NCBI GenBank assembly: GCA_902761905.1
Contig: CACWMK010000006.1
Location: forward strand, 1 to 64,000
Reading direction: 5' to 3'
Origin: an uncultured Prevotellaceae bacterium
GTDB lineage: Bacteria; Bacteroidota; Bacteroidia; Bacteroidales; Bacteroidaceae
DNA: 64,000 nt
Positions 42,953 to 52,236 of the stretch are shown here, piece after piece; the first letter of the stretch is position 1; every line of letters starts with the position of its first letter. The notes under the pieces are model-generated. The model had not been told where the DNA came from, ran no database searches, and saw only the letters and a program-made list of their open reading frames with translations. The position numbers and the translations under genes were made by a program.

Positions 42953-44515
42953 ATGAAAAAGATATATTTTAAATCTATCGTATTTGGTCTGGCTACTGTT
43001 GCCCTGGCATCATGTAGCGACGTTGCCGACGAGATTACAAGCATTGTTTACAATCGCAATTTCTCGCCAACCAGCGTAGAGGCCAAAGTGCGCAACCGCA
43101 CAAATATCGAACTGAGCTGGAACCTGGGCGATGGCGTTACCAACTACAATGTTGAGGTTTACGCCAACGACAGCCTGACCTTTGCCGGTTCACCCGTAAA
43201 GAGTTTCTCAGTATCCCCCGACGAGGTTCCTGTACTTATCAAGGGTCTCGAGGGCGAGACTCAGTACTCATTCCGTGTTCAGGCCACCGATGGCAATTCC
43301 AGCCGCGACTCTAAGTGGAGCAGCGCCTATGCAAAGACCGAGGCCGAGCAGATATTCAAGAATGTAGCCGAGGAGGACATCAAGGGATCATCGGTAACTC
43401 TGCGCTGGACTGCCGGCGAACAGGCTGAAACTATCGTCCTGACTCCTGGCGACATCGTTTACAACGTTACAGCCGATGACATTGCAGCCGGAGCTGCCAC
43501 AGTAACAGGCTTGACACCTGAGACTGAGTACAAGGCCCTGCTGAAGAGTGCCAGCGGCAAGACTCGCGGTACCATCACATTCAAGACTGGCATCGACCTG
43601 GCCGACACCGACATTCTGGTTAAGGCTGGCGATGATATCTCAGCAGCCATTAAGAATGCTCCAGAGGGCTATCGTCTAGTTGTAGAGCCAGGCGAGTATG
43701 GTATCGCTACCGATGAGGCCGCTTTCGGTGGTTCTATCACCATCAGCAAGCAGCTCACCATCAAGGGTCTGCGTCAGAATGAGCACCCAGTCATCAAGGG
43801 TCGCTTCAAGGTTGAGGCTCCATTGACTATAGACCAGTGTACACTCGATGGTAAGGGTACCGACGGTGGTCAGTGCTTCGACTTCACCGACGCACTCGAG
43901 ATTGAGTACCTCTCTGTAACCAACAGCGAGATTACCAACTACACCAAGGGATTCTACTATGTCAACAAGGCTGCCAAGATCGGTCAGATTGATATTGACA
44001 ACTGCCTGATCAGCAACATCGAGTGCGATGGTGGTGATATGTTCGACTGCCGTGCTGGTGCAATTCTTAAGCTCAACATCACTAATAACACCATCTGGAA
44101 CTCATGTAAGGGTCGTGACTTGGTACGTTATGATGACAAGTCGAGCAACTTTGAGGGCGTAACTCCAGTTATCACACTCGATCACAACACTATCGTTGGT
44201 GCATGTAACGATGCCGGCAAGCGTATACTCTATGTACGTTTCAAGGGCAACAGCATCAACTTCACCAACAATATCGTGGCTAGCAGTGCAGGTAACTTCT
44301 CTAACCAGAAGAATACCGCCGAGCCTACTTTCAGCAACAACATCTACTTCGAGGCCGATGGATTTGTTACAAGTGGTGCCAATGCCAACGCTCTGTTTGT
44401 TGACGGTGAAGGAACTATCCTCGATCCACAGTTTGCCGATGCCGCTAATGGCAACTTTACTATCGGCAACGATAACGTGAAGGATAAGAAAGCCGGCGAT
44501 CCACGCTGGTATTAA
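42953..44515 (+). CDS. Surface lipoprotein with FnIII-like domains and a DUF4957/DUF5123-type beta-helix
   Basis: The third protein of the locus (520 residues) has a lipobox (ATVALASC), two fibronectin-III-like domains (about 40-130 and 135-205; NRTNIELSWNLGDGVTNYNV, LKGLEGETQYSFRVQA-like spacing) and a right-handed parallel beta-helix (about 220-500; DQCTLDGKGTDGG, NCLISNIECDGGDMF, NNTIWNSCKGRDLVRY). The helix part looks like the DUF4957/DUF5123 families, common in pectin and hemicellulose loci. It may bind pectin at the surface. The residues for lyase catalysis are not obvious, so an enzyme is less likely. Confidence 0.75.
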   Translation: MKKIYFKSIVFGLATVALASCSDVADEITSIVYNRNFSPTSVEAKVRNRTNIELSWNLGDGVTNYNVEVYANDSLTFAGSPVKSFSVSPDEVPVLIKGLEGETQYSFRVQATDGNSSRDSKWSSAYAKTEAEQIFKNVAEEDIKGSSVTLRWTAGEQAETIVLTPGDIVYNVTADDIAAGAATVTGLTPETEYKALLKSASGKTRGTITFKTGIDLADTDILVKAGDDISAAIKNAPEGYRLVVEPGEYGIATDEAAFGGSITISKQLTIKGLRQNEHPVIKGRFKVEAPLTIDQCTLDGKGTDGGQCFDFTDALEIEYLSVTNSEITNYTKGFYYVNKAAKIGQIDIDNCLISNIECDGGDMFDCRAGAILKLNITNNTIWNSCKGRDLVRYDDKSSNFEGVTPVITLDHNTIVGACNDAGKRILYVRFKGNSINFTNNIVASSAGNFSNQKNTAEPTFSNNIYFEADGFVTSGANANALFVDGEGTILDPQFADAANGNFTIGNDNVKDKKAGDPRWY

Positions 44516-44538
44516 AAATCAAACTACTTTAAAACCCG

Positions 44539-44573
44539 AAGAGTCGTGCAACAAGTTTGCGCGACTCTTTTTG
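44539..44573 (+). terminator. Terminator of the susC operon
   Basis: AAGAGTCG (44539-44546) and CGACTCTT (44562-44569), with an inner GCAA/TTGC pair, then TTTTT. It is a good intrinsic terminator 24 nt after the stop codon. Confidence 0.85.
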
Positions 44574-44663
44574 GTTTAATAATGGAAATCAAGCAACACC
44601 TAACATAATCCTCTGCATCGCCTTTGTATAAAGGGATTGCGGGATGTTAGGTATTGTGTTTAG

Positions 44664-44707
44664 ACCTAACATACATCTAACACAGACCTAACATACACCT
44701 AACATCC
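44664..44707. repeat. Left iteron array, 4 x 11 bp
   Basis: ACCTAACATAC, ATCTAACACAG, ACCTAACATAC and ACCTAACATCC follow with no gap. The array is 16 bp beyond the stop codon of the VapE gene. Outlying sites are at 44598-44608 (same direction) and 44644-44652 (inverted). Confidence 0.9.
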
Positions 44708-44723
44708 TTCGCCCCCATTATTG

Positions 44724-45938
44724 CTAAGCCGCTTTGATAGGAACCACTTCGTAAACAGATAGGTTATTGTGATTCTTGTGGTCGTATCCCATCTTGCGTA
44801 GAGCTGTTCCCAGACAAACCTTACTGCTCTGCGTGTTGGGTACTGATGGATACTCCTTGCGGATAAGATTCAGCAGTTCTGTGCTGCTCATCTTCTTAGC
44901 AATCTCTCCCTCCTTGGGCTTACGAATGCATACACTCAGTATTTCTGCAATATCCTTCTGGTCCATATACTCCAGATTCAGTTCCTGAATACGGGCAACA
45001 TCGGCATTACTAAACCAGTATGGCTCGTTCAGCACGCGTAGCTCATAAACTATCTGAGCATAAAGCTGCTCATAGTCTATCTCACCATCGTTGTCGATAA
45101 ACTGTCCCTCAGGGATGGTGAAACACAGGAATCGACGGCTACCAGTGACATCCGATAGTGGATGAGGATTGTTGGTAGTAGCTACGAATGATGCAAAACG
45201 AGGACGATCCTGCTGAGTGCGACCATAGGCCTGACGAGCGTTTACCTTATTCAAAGATAGTATCTGCTTCAGAGCCGTATGCTGACGCTTAGAGTACGAG
45301 TCCATCTCGTCGAGGTTTACCAGCAGATTTCCCCACAGAGCCATATCACGGTCGAACTTATTAGCCAGATTCAGATGGTCGAGATAATAGCAACGCAGGA
45401 ATGGAGGCAACAAACGTCGTACCCAAGTGGTTTTGCCACAACCCTGCTCTCCTACTATCGTTGGTGCGCACTCGTTTCCGTGCAGCATATCCATCTGCAA
45501 CCAGTGAGCCACCGTTGCACGTAGCCAGATGGCCATATAATTGTGCATCTCTGTACTCAGGCCCGGAATACGATTCAGCAATTTTGCCACATGGTTCTGG
45601 CCATCCCATTCTGGCAGATTGTTTAGGAACTCAGCGATAGGGTTGTAAATTGGAACCTCAGCCGACTTTACATACTCCATAATCTCCGTTTTCGGACTCC
45701 CATCGTCCAGAATGTGTTCGCGCTTGGCACGAATCACGATACTAAGTGTTTCCTGCTCAGTAAGAGCTTTCCACACGGGCTGACCATCAGCGGTTTTCAC
45801 TCTAAGGTCAACAAACTCTACCTTGTCGTTCAGAATGTTTCGACGAAACAGGTAGTTTTCACTAAGGAACTGCTCGATGACGAGGCTTCCTTCCTGAGAG
45901 CCGTTGATTGACTCTCCGTTTAATGTCATTTTCTGCAT
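44724..45938 (-). CDS. VapE-like superfamily 3-type helicase/ATPase
   Basis: The 404-residue protein has a VapE (virulence-associated E) ATPase core: Walker A VGEQGCGKTTW (162-172), Walker B LLVNLDEMD (205-213), sensor ATTNNP (253-258), and an arginine region GSRRF (266-270). The start FLNNLPEWDGQNHVAKLL is typical. There is no primase domain in front, and the last ~90 residues look like a small winged-helix region. Related proteins drive replication of phages, phage satellites (as in SaPI Rep) and plasmids. It is alone between two inverted iteron arrays, with its own promoter just inside the right array. Confidence 0.85.
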   Translation of the reverse strand: MQKMTLNGESINGSQEGSLVIEQFLSENYLFRRNILNDKVEFVDLRVKTADGQPVWKALTEQETLSIVIRAKREHILDDGSPKTEIMEYVKSAEVPIYNPIAEFLNNLPEWDGQNHVAKLLNRIPGLSTEMHNYMAIWLRATVAHWLQMDMLHGNECAPTIVGEQGCGKTTWVRRLLPPFLRCYYLDHLNLANKFDRDMALWGNLLVNLDEMDSYSKRQHTALKQILSLNKVNARQAYGRTQQDRPRFASFVATTNNPHPLSDVTGSRRFLCFTIPEGQFIDNDGEIDYEQLYAQIVYELRVLNEPYWFSNADVARIQELNLEYMDQKDIAEILSVCIRKPKEGEIAKKMSSTELLNLIRKEYPSVPNTQSSKVCLGTALRKMGYDHKNHNNLSVYEVVPIKAA

Positions 45939-46035
45939 AGTTTGGTTAGATAATATGATTAATAATTAATGGTTGTCGGTATGCACGCTTCATGTTTTTG
46001 TTTGGTTTCATAGTGGGTGTTTTCCGAACCGGGTG

Positions 46036-46066
46036 CAAAGATACAAAAATAATTTTGCGTTTGCAA
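46036..46066 (-). promoter_or_regulatory. Promoter of the VapE gene
   Basis: On the minus strand TTGC (46063-46066), 19 bp, TATCTTTG (46036-46043). The leader is about 92 nt. The right iteron array starts 59 bp upstream of the -33 box, across an AT-rich tract (46071-46124). Confidence 0.65.
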
Positions 46067-46124
46067 GTTTTCCCCCTATAAAAACCGTTAAAATCTGTAA
46101 AAGCAAAAATTTTCAGCCTATATA

Positions 46125-46168
46125 TGTTATTAGGTGTATGTTAGGTCTGTGTTAGGTCTATGTTAGAT
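46125..46168. repeat. Right iteron array, 4 x 11 bp, inverted relative to the left array
   Basis: TGTTATTAGGT (degenerate), GTATGTTAGGT, CTGTGTTAGGT and CTATGTTAGAT. Outlying sites are at 46180-46190 (ACCTAACATAG) and 46226-46234 (ATGTTAGGT). Confidence 0.9.
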
Positions 46169-46259
46169 GTATCATGCAGACCTAACATAGTCGAAACCCT
46201 TTGTACACTTGGCTTTCACACAAAAATGTTAGGTGTCGATCTTTCTCTAGAAAATTCGC

Positions 46260-46297
46260 CAACGAAGCGTAACTTCGTTGCCATATAAGTTACGCTT
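46260..46297. promoter_or_regulatory. Two mutually exclusive hairpins
   Basis: CAACGAAG-CGTAA-CTTCGTTG (46260-46280) can form an 8-bp stem. Alternatively AAGCGTAACTT (46265-46275) can pair with AAGTTACGCTT (46287-46297), followed by TTCTC. Both use the same bases, so only one can form at a time. Confidence 0.5.
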
Positions 46298-46322
46298 TTC
46301 TCACTTCTAAGTGCCGTTTTTT

Positions 46323-46383
46323 GTTCCCAACGTGGGAACAATTCATTCCCAACGTGGGAATATTTTATTCCCAGGCTGGGAAT
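46323..46383. repeat. Three 17-bp palindromes at 22-bp spacing
   Basis: GTTCCCAACGTGGGAAC (46323-46339), ATTCCCAACGTGGGAAT (46345-46361) and ATTCCCAGGCTGGGAAT (46367-46383). Each is TTCCCA-N3-TGGGAA. Centres are exactly 22 bp apart, two helical turns, so three dimers could bind on one face. A role as operators is likely, but the regulator is unknown. Confidence 0.75.
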
Positions 46384-46409
46384 AATCAGTCCTCCTTATG
46401 CATGACTGC

Positions 46410-46429
46410 AGTCCTTCCGTTAAAGGACT
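46410..46429. promoter_or_regulatory. AGTCCTT hairpin within a GGACT-rich stretch
   Basis: AGTCCTT (46410-46416), a 6-nt loop, AAGGACT (46423-46429). More CAGTCC/GGACTG copies lie at about 46387-46392 and 46459-46466, so larger folds are possible. Confidence 0.4.
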
Positions 46430-46509
46430 GTAGTTTCTTAGTAGAAGGATTGTGGCTGTAGAGGACTGTACCATTTTTTTAAAGAAATCACACTTTTTTT
46501 CTTAATAAC

Positions 46510-46540
46510 TTGGAAGTTTAAAATATTCTTTCTATCTTTG
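46510..46540 (+). promoter_or_regulatory. Promoter upstream of the decayed surface-protein gene
   Basis: TTGG (46510-46513), 19 bp, TATCTTTG (46533-46540). Just downstream a structured leader TGTTAG..CCCT..AGGG..CTAACA (about 46551-46584) is possible. The region 46541-46640 has no clear start codon with a frame into the remnant. Confidence 0.6.
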
Positions 46541-46639
46541 CACATGACTCTGTTAGCCCTCATGCGCGAAAAGGGTCACTAACATATCGGTAAAAGGACG
46601 TTTACGAATTAGTAACATATTCTAGAAAACAAAGCAGAG

Positions 46640-47175
46640 AGAATCATACAGACTGATGCTGTGGAAGGAAACAATTTTTATTGTCCACAAGAGTTTACAG
46701 CTGAACAAATAACATCACAGGAAATATTGTGTTTAGCGCGTCGAATGTGACAGTTCATACCTCAGACAATCTTGTAAGCAGTAAACGCGGGCATCGCAAC
46801 TTTGTACCAAACTACCAGAATCGCGACAGCAGCTCAGAAATTTATGCTCTGAATGTAAACAATTTATGGAGCACTAATACCGACAGCGACCTTGCAGAAG
46901 GAAGTGCGTTTATTAGAGATTCAAGACAGGTAAGACCATTCGAGGCTTACATGACGATTGATAGCGGTGGTGGTACCACTCGCAGCATCAGTATCTTTGA
47001 CGATGACGATACTACGGGCATTATGAATCTACCATTAGCTTGCAAGAATAAAGATGATGTATTAAGAGTGTATTCATTATCAGGCATGTTGCTTAAACAG
47101 GGTAAAGACGAAAAGATACTCAACGACTTGCCAAATGGAGTATACGTAGTAAATGGTAAGAAAATTATCAAATAA
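46640..47175 (+). pseudogene. 3' remnant of a large secreted surface protein with a T9SS-like tail
   Basis: One frame gives IIQTDAVEGNNFYCPQEFTA and then QITSQEI (about 46650-46720), typical of the C-terminal region of large Prevotella surface proteins. The continuation is in another frame: VTVHTSDN.., FIRDSRQVRPFEAYMTIDSG, and VYSLSGMLLKQGKDEK ending NGVYVVNGKKIIK, which is a type IX sorting-tail pattern. So at least one frameshift separates the two halves, and the long N-terminal part is missing. A GTG at 46729 could start a 148-residue product, but without a signal peptide it would not be secreted. A 14-bp-stem terminator at 47192-47229 remains. Confidence 0.7.
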
Positions 47176-47191
47176 ACTATTGATTGAAAAC

Positions 47192-47229
47192 ACAAAGTTG
47201 GGGTGGCGTTGATGTCACTCCAACTTTGT
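47192..47229 (+). terminator. Terminator after the pseudogene
   Basis: ACAAAGTTGGGGTG and CACTCCAACTTTGT form a 14-bp stem with one G-T pair and a 10-nt loop, then TTTATT. Confidence 0.75.
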
Positions 47230-47300
47230 TTATTAACAAGTAACCAATTCAGAACTTCACAGCACTTAAGCAGCTAACTATAGTTTTTTTCGTTTGTTTC

Positions 47301-47331
47301 TTGGTATATTGGGATTTTTTTTGTACCTTTG
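47301..47331 (+). promoter_or_regulatory. Promoter of the ABC-F gene
   Basis: TTGG (47301-47304), 19 bp, TACCTTTG (47324-47331). The start codon is at 47368. Confidence 0.75.
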
Positions 47332-47343
47332 CACCCCAAATAA

Positions 47344-48981
<1,638 letters not shown>

Positions 48982-49049
48982 GAATTGATAATTGACAGTT
49001 AGGCACAGTTTTTGCTAGAGTACATGCAGAACTTTAAAACAACGCTATT

Positions 49050-49628
49050 ATGACAGAAAAAGATATCAACATCGAAGAGGAGGAGACTCTGAACGAGGAG
49101 CCAGTAGAGCAGACTGACAAAGAGGCAGAAGAGACAGCTGCTACCGAAGAGGCTGCCAAGGAGGAAGAGGAAGAGAAAGACCCTCTGGAGAAGGCACTCG
49201 AAGAGGCTGCCGAACTGAAGAACCAGTTGCTGTACAAGGCTGCCGAATTTGAGAACTACCGCAAGCGCACACTGAAGGAGCGCGCCGAACTGATACTGAA
49301 CGGTGGCGAGAAGGTGATAACAGCCATCCTGCCCGTGCTCGACGATATGGAGCGCGCCATAGCCAACGGTAGCAAGACCGATGATCCACAGGTGCTGCGC
49401 GAGGGCATGGAGCTGATTTACCAGAAGTTCGTAAAGACACTCGAAGGCCAGGGCGTGAACAAGATCGAAACCAAGGATGCCGACTTTGACACCGACCTGC
49501 ACGAGGCTGTGGCAATGGTTCCAGGTATGGGCGACGACAAGAAGGGCAAGGTTATCGACTGTCTGCAGGAGGGATACAAACTTAACGACAAAGTAATCCG
49601 CCACGCCAAAGTGGCAGTAGGACAATAA
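49050..49628 (+). CDS. grpE: Nucleotide exchange factor GrpE
   Basis: GrpE releases ADP from DnaK. The 192 residues start with a long acidic, disordered stretch (1-50, EEETLNEEPVEQTDKEAEE), then a coiled coil (AAEFENYRKRTLKERAELIL) and the C-terminal beta domain (GDDKKGKVIDCLQEGYKLND, VIRHAKVAVGQ). It is followed by dnaJ 6 nt later. dnaK is not in the window. Confidence 0.95.
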   Translation: MTEKDINIEEEETLNEEPVEQTDKEAEETAATEEAAKEEEEEKDPLEKALEEAAELKNQLLYKAAEFENYRKRTLKERAELILNGGEKVITAILPVLDDMERAIANGSKTDDPQVLREGMELIYQKFVKTLEGQGVNKIETKDADFDTDLHEAVAMVPGMGDDKKGKVIDCLQEGYKLNDKVIRHAKVAVGQ

Positions 49629-49634
49629 ACCGGT

Positions 49635-50795
49635 ATGGCACAGAAACGAGATTATTACGAGGTGCTGGGCGTCCAGAAGGGCGCTACAGAAGACGAAATC
49701 AAGAAAGCATATCGAAAGATAGCCATCAAGTATCACCCCGACCGCAACCCCGGCGACAAGGAAGCTGAGGAAAAGTTTAAGGAGGCGGCCGAGGCATACA
49801 ACGTGCTGCACGATCCTAAGACACGTCAGCAGTACGACCAGTTCGGATTCGACGGACCAAACATGGGCGGCGGATTCGGCGGTTTCAGCGGATTCGAGAC
49901 CAACATGAACATGGACGATATTTTCTCTATGTTCGGCGACATCTTCGGAGGTCACGGTTTCGGCGGATTCGGCGGTGGTCAGCGACGTCAGCAGCAGCAT
50001 CGCGGCAGCGACCTGCGTCTGAAGGTAAAACTTACACTCGAGGAGATCAATACTGGTGTAACCAAGAAGTTCAAGGTGCGCAAGGACATCCCATGTCCAC
50101 ACTGTAGCGGTAGCGGCGCAGAGGCCGGCAGCACCAAGGAGCAGTGCCCCACATGTCACGGTCAGGGTTACATCACCCACACCACCCAGAGCATCTTCGG
50201 TATGATGCAGCAGCAGAGCGTATGCCCTACCTGTAACGGCGAAGGTCAGGTGATAAAAAACAAGTGTAAGCACTGCGGCGGTACCGGTGTAGAAAAGGGC
50301 GAGGAAGTAGTAGAGATAAACATACCCGCAGGTGTAGCCGAGGGTATGGTGGTAAACGTACCAGGCAAGGGTAACGCCGGTAAGCACAACGGTGTATCGG
50401 GCGACATCCAGGTATTTATCGAGGAAGAGCCAAACGAGACATTTGTGCGCGATGGCAACGACCTGATATACAATCTGCTGCTCGACTTCCCCACAGCAGC
50501 ACTGGGCGGAGAAGTAGAGATACCCACCATCGAGGGAACCAAACTGAAGGTAAAACTGGAGAATGGAACCCAGCCAGGAAAGACCCTGCGCCTGCGCGGC
50601 AAGGGACTGCCCGCCGTACAGGGCTACGGCAGCGGACGCGGCGATCTGGTGGTAAACATCAGCGTGTATGTGCCTAAGACCCTGAGCAAGGAAGAGAAGC
50701 AGGCCATTGAGCAGTTCAAGGGCAGCGACAACTTCAAGGGCGACAAGCAGACACGCGACTCTATCTTCCAGAAATTCAAGAATTACTTTAATTAA
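49635..50795 (+). CDS. dnaJ: Chaperone DnaJ
   Basis: DnaJ delivers substrates to DnaK and stimulates its ATPase. The 386 residues show the J domain with HPD ([11 protein letters not shown], about 33-43), a Gly/Phe-rich linker ([12 protein letters not shown] and [11 protein letters not shown]), four zinc motifs ([32 protein letters not shown]) and the C-terminal substrate domain. It forms an operon with grpE. Confidence 0.97.
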   Translation: MAQKRDYYEVLGVQKGATEDEIKKAYRKIAIKYHPDRNPGDKEAEEKFKEAAEAYNVLHDPKTRQQYDQFGFDGPNMGGGFGGFSGFETNMNMDDIFSMFGDIFGGHGFGGFGGGQRRQQQHRGSDLRLKVKLTLEEINTGVTKKFKVRKDIPCPHCSGSGAEAGSTKEQCPTCHGQGYITHTTQSIFGMMQQQSVCPTCNGEGQVIKNKCKHCGGTGVEKGEEVVEINIPAGVAEGMVVNVPGKGNAGKHNGVSGDIQVFIEEEPNETFVRDGNDLIYNLLLDFPTAALGGEVEIPTIEGTKLKVKLENGTQPGKTLRLRGKGLPAVQGYGSGRGDLVVNISVYVPKTLSKEEKQAIEQFKGSDNFKGDKQTRDSIFQKFKNYFN

Positions 50796-50815
50796 TATAT
50801 TAATAAGGTATAGCT

Positions 50816-52129
50816 ATGACATATCAGGAAACGTGTGATTACCTGTTCAACCAACTGCCAATGTTTGAGAAACAGGGCGCCGATGGCTACAAGGAGGGAC
50901 TGACCAACAGTCATACACTTGATGAGCATTTTGGTCATCCCCACAAAAAGTATCTCACGATACATGTGGCCGGCACCAACGGCAAGGGATCATGTGCTCA
51001 CACGCTTTCTGCTATTCTGCAGATGTGCGGCTACAAGGTTGGACTATACACCTCGCCACATCTGGTTGACTTCAGCGAGCGCATCCGCGTGAACGGTCAG
51101 CCCATCAGCGAGGAGTATGTAGTAAACTTTGCAGAGAAGGAGAGATCCTTCTTCGAGCCACTGCATCCTTCATTCTTCGAACTAACTACGGCAATGGCAT
51201 TCAAGTACTTTGCCGAGATGGAAGTTGACATAGCCGTGATAGAAGTAGGACTGGGCGGACGCTTGGACTGCACCAACATCATCACCCCTATCCTATCGGT
51301 TATCACCAACATCGGTATGGACCACACCCAGTTCCTGGGCACCTCGCTAGAGCAGATTGCGATGGAGAAGGCAGGAATCATAAAGAAAGGTGTGCCCGTG
51401 GTAATCGGTGAGACCACCCCCGAGACACGAATGGTGTTCGAGGCAATCGCAGGCAAGAACCACGCCCCTATTACTTTTGCCGAGGACAACAAGCAGATCA
51501 TCTCTGCATCGACAGGCTCCAAAGGCATGGAATACCATACCAAGAGCTTCGGTATATTAAACGGAGAACTGAACGGAAGCTATCAGGAAAAGAACGCAAA
51601 CACCATACTATGCGCAGTACAGCAGCTGGAAGCCTTGGGCTACATGCATGCAGCAAAGTGCGAAGCTAACGCTAAGTGCAAAAACCGCGAAGTACGTCAG
51701 GCATTTGCACACGTATGCGACCTGACTGGACTGAAGGGCCGCTGGCAGAAGGTGAGCGAAGCACCGCTTACCATATGCGACACTGGTCATAACGTGCCAG
51801 GATGGATATACTTGAGCCAGCAGCTAAAGGCCGTAAAATGCGGCCACATGCATATAGTGTTTGGTATGGTAGACGACAAAGACATACAAGGAGTGATGGA
51901 CCTGCTGCCACAGAACGCAACGTATTATTTTACAAAAGCCAACAATAAAAGAGCCGTTTCGGAGAACGTTTTGAAGCTGTACGGACAGGGTAAAAACCTG
52001 ATTGGCGAGGCTTATCCCGACGTAAAAACGGCTTACCAAGCTGCAAAGGCTGCTGCAGATAATAATGACTTTGTGTTCGTTGGAGGTAGCAGTTATGTGG
52101 TAGCAGACCTGCTAAAAAACTGTATTTAG
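50816..52129 (+). CDS. folC: Bifunctional folylpolyglutamate/dihydrofolate synthase
   Basis: FolC adds glutamate to dihydropteroate and to folates. The 437-residue ligase of the Mur type has the ATP loop VAGTNGKGSCAHTL (about 51-64), the omega loop YTSPHLVDFSERI, EVGLGGRLDCTNII and NIGMDHTQFLG. The C-terminal domain has DTGHNVPGW and VFGMVDDKD. It lies 20 nt after dnaJ and ends 107 nt before galM. Confidence 0.94.
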   Translation: MTYQETCDYLFNQLPMFEKQGADGYKEGLTNSHTLDEHFGHPHKKYLTIHVAGTNGKGSCAHTLSAILQMCGYKVGLYTSPHLVDFSERIRVNGQPISEEYVVNFAEKERSFFEPLHPSFFELTTAMAFKYFAEMEVDIAVIEVGLGGRLDCTNIITPILSVITNIGMDHTQFLGTSLEQIAMEKAGIIKKGVPVVIGETTPETRMVFEAIAGKNHAPITFAEDNKQIISASTGSKGMEYHTKSFGILNGELNGSYQEKNANTILCAVQQLEALGYMHAAKCEANAKCKNREVRQAFAHVCDLTGLKGRWQKVSEAPLTICDTGHNVPGWIYLSQQLKAVKCGHMHIVFGMVDDKDIQGVMDLLPQNATYYFTKANNKRAVSENVLKLYGQGKNLIGEAYPDVKTAYQAAKAAADNNDFVFVGGSSYVVADLLKNCI

Positions 52130-52193
52130 AGTTTTTTAATACTACAACAACACTTTTTTCGTCGAAACGTTCGTCAATCTCGTTTTTTTTCTG

Positions 52194-52201
52194 TTACTTT
52201 G
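52194..52201 (+). promoter_or_regulatory. Possible -7 box (TTACTTTG) of the galactose operon
   Basis: TTACTTTG differs from TAnnTTTG at one position, 35 nt before the galM start. The -33 box is not clear. Confidence 0.4.
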
Positions 52202-52236
52202 CAGAAAAATAAATTTTTAACTAAAAACATAACAGT

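Larger units (their letters stand above)
44596..46236. mobile_element. VapE cassette between mirror-image arms of 11-bp repeats
   Basis: A 1641-bp unit with one gene. Outer ends are the perfect inverted 11-mers ACACCTAACAT (44596-44606) and ATGTTAGGTGT (46226-46236). Reading inward from each end, both arms have: ACCTAACAT, 37 bp, the inverted ATGTTAGGT, 11 bp, then four tandem 11-bp units like ACCTAACATAC. The arms (44598-44707 and 46125-46234) have the same length and spacing, though the 37-bp linkers are only about half identical. No integrase, transposase or clear target duplication is seen. It could be a replication-origin-like cassette, a degenerate satellite or an unknown element. Confidence 0.65.

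Noticed and set aside
44664-44707. A CRISPR array
   Set aside because: Units of 11 bp follow directly with no spacers, and no cas gene is present.
44596-46236. A classic insertion sequence
   Set aside because: The ends are inverted, but the gene is a helicase-type ATPase without any transposase motif and I see no target-site duplication.
46541-46640. A small ORF after the promoter at 46510
   Set aside because: The frames from the ATGs near 46544 and 46561 end quickly and show no link to the remnant downstream.
46729-47175. An intact 148-residue protein gene
   Set aside because: It begins at a GTG in the middle of a recognisable surface-protein region, lacks a signal peptide, and its upstream part is in another frame; a pseudogene explains it better.
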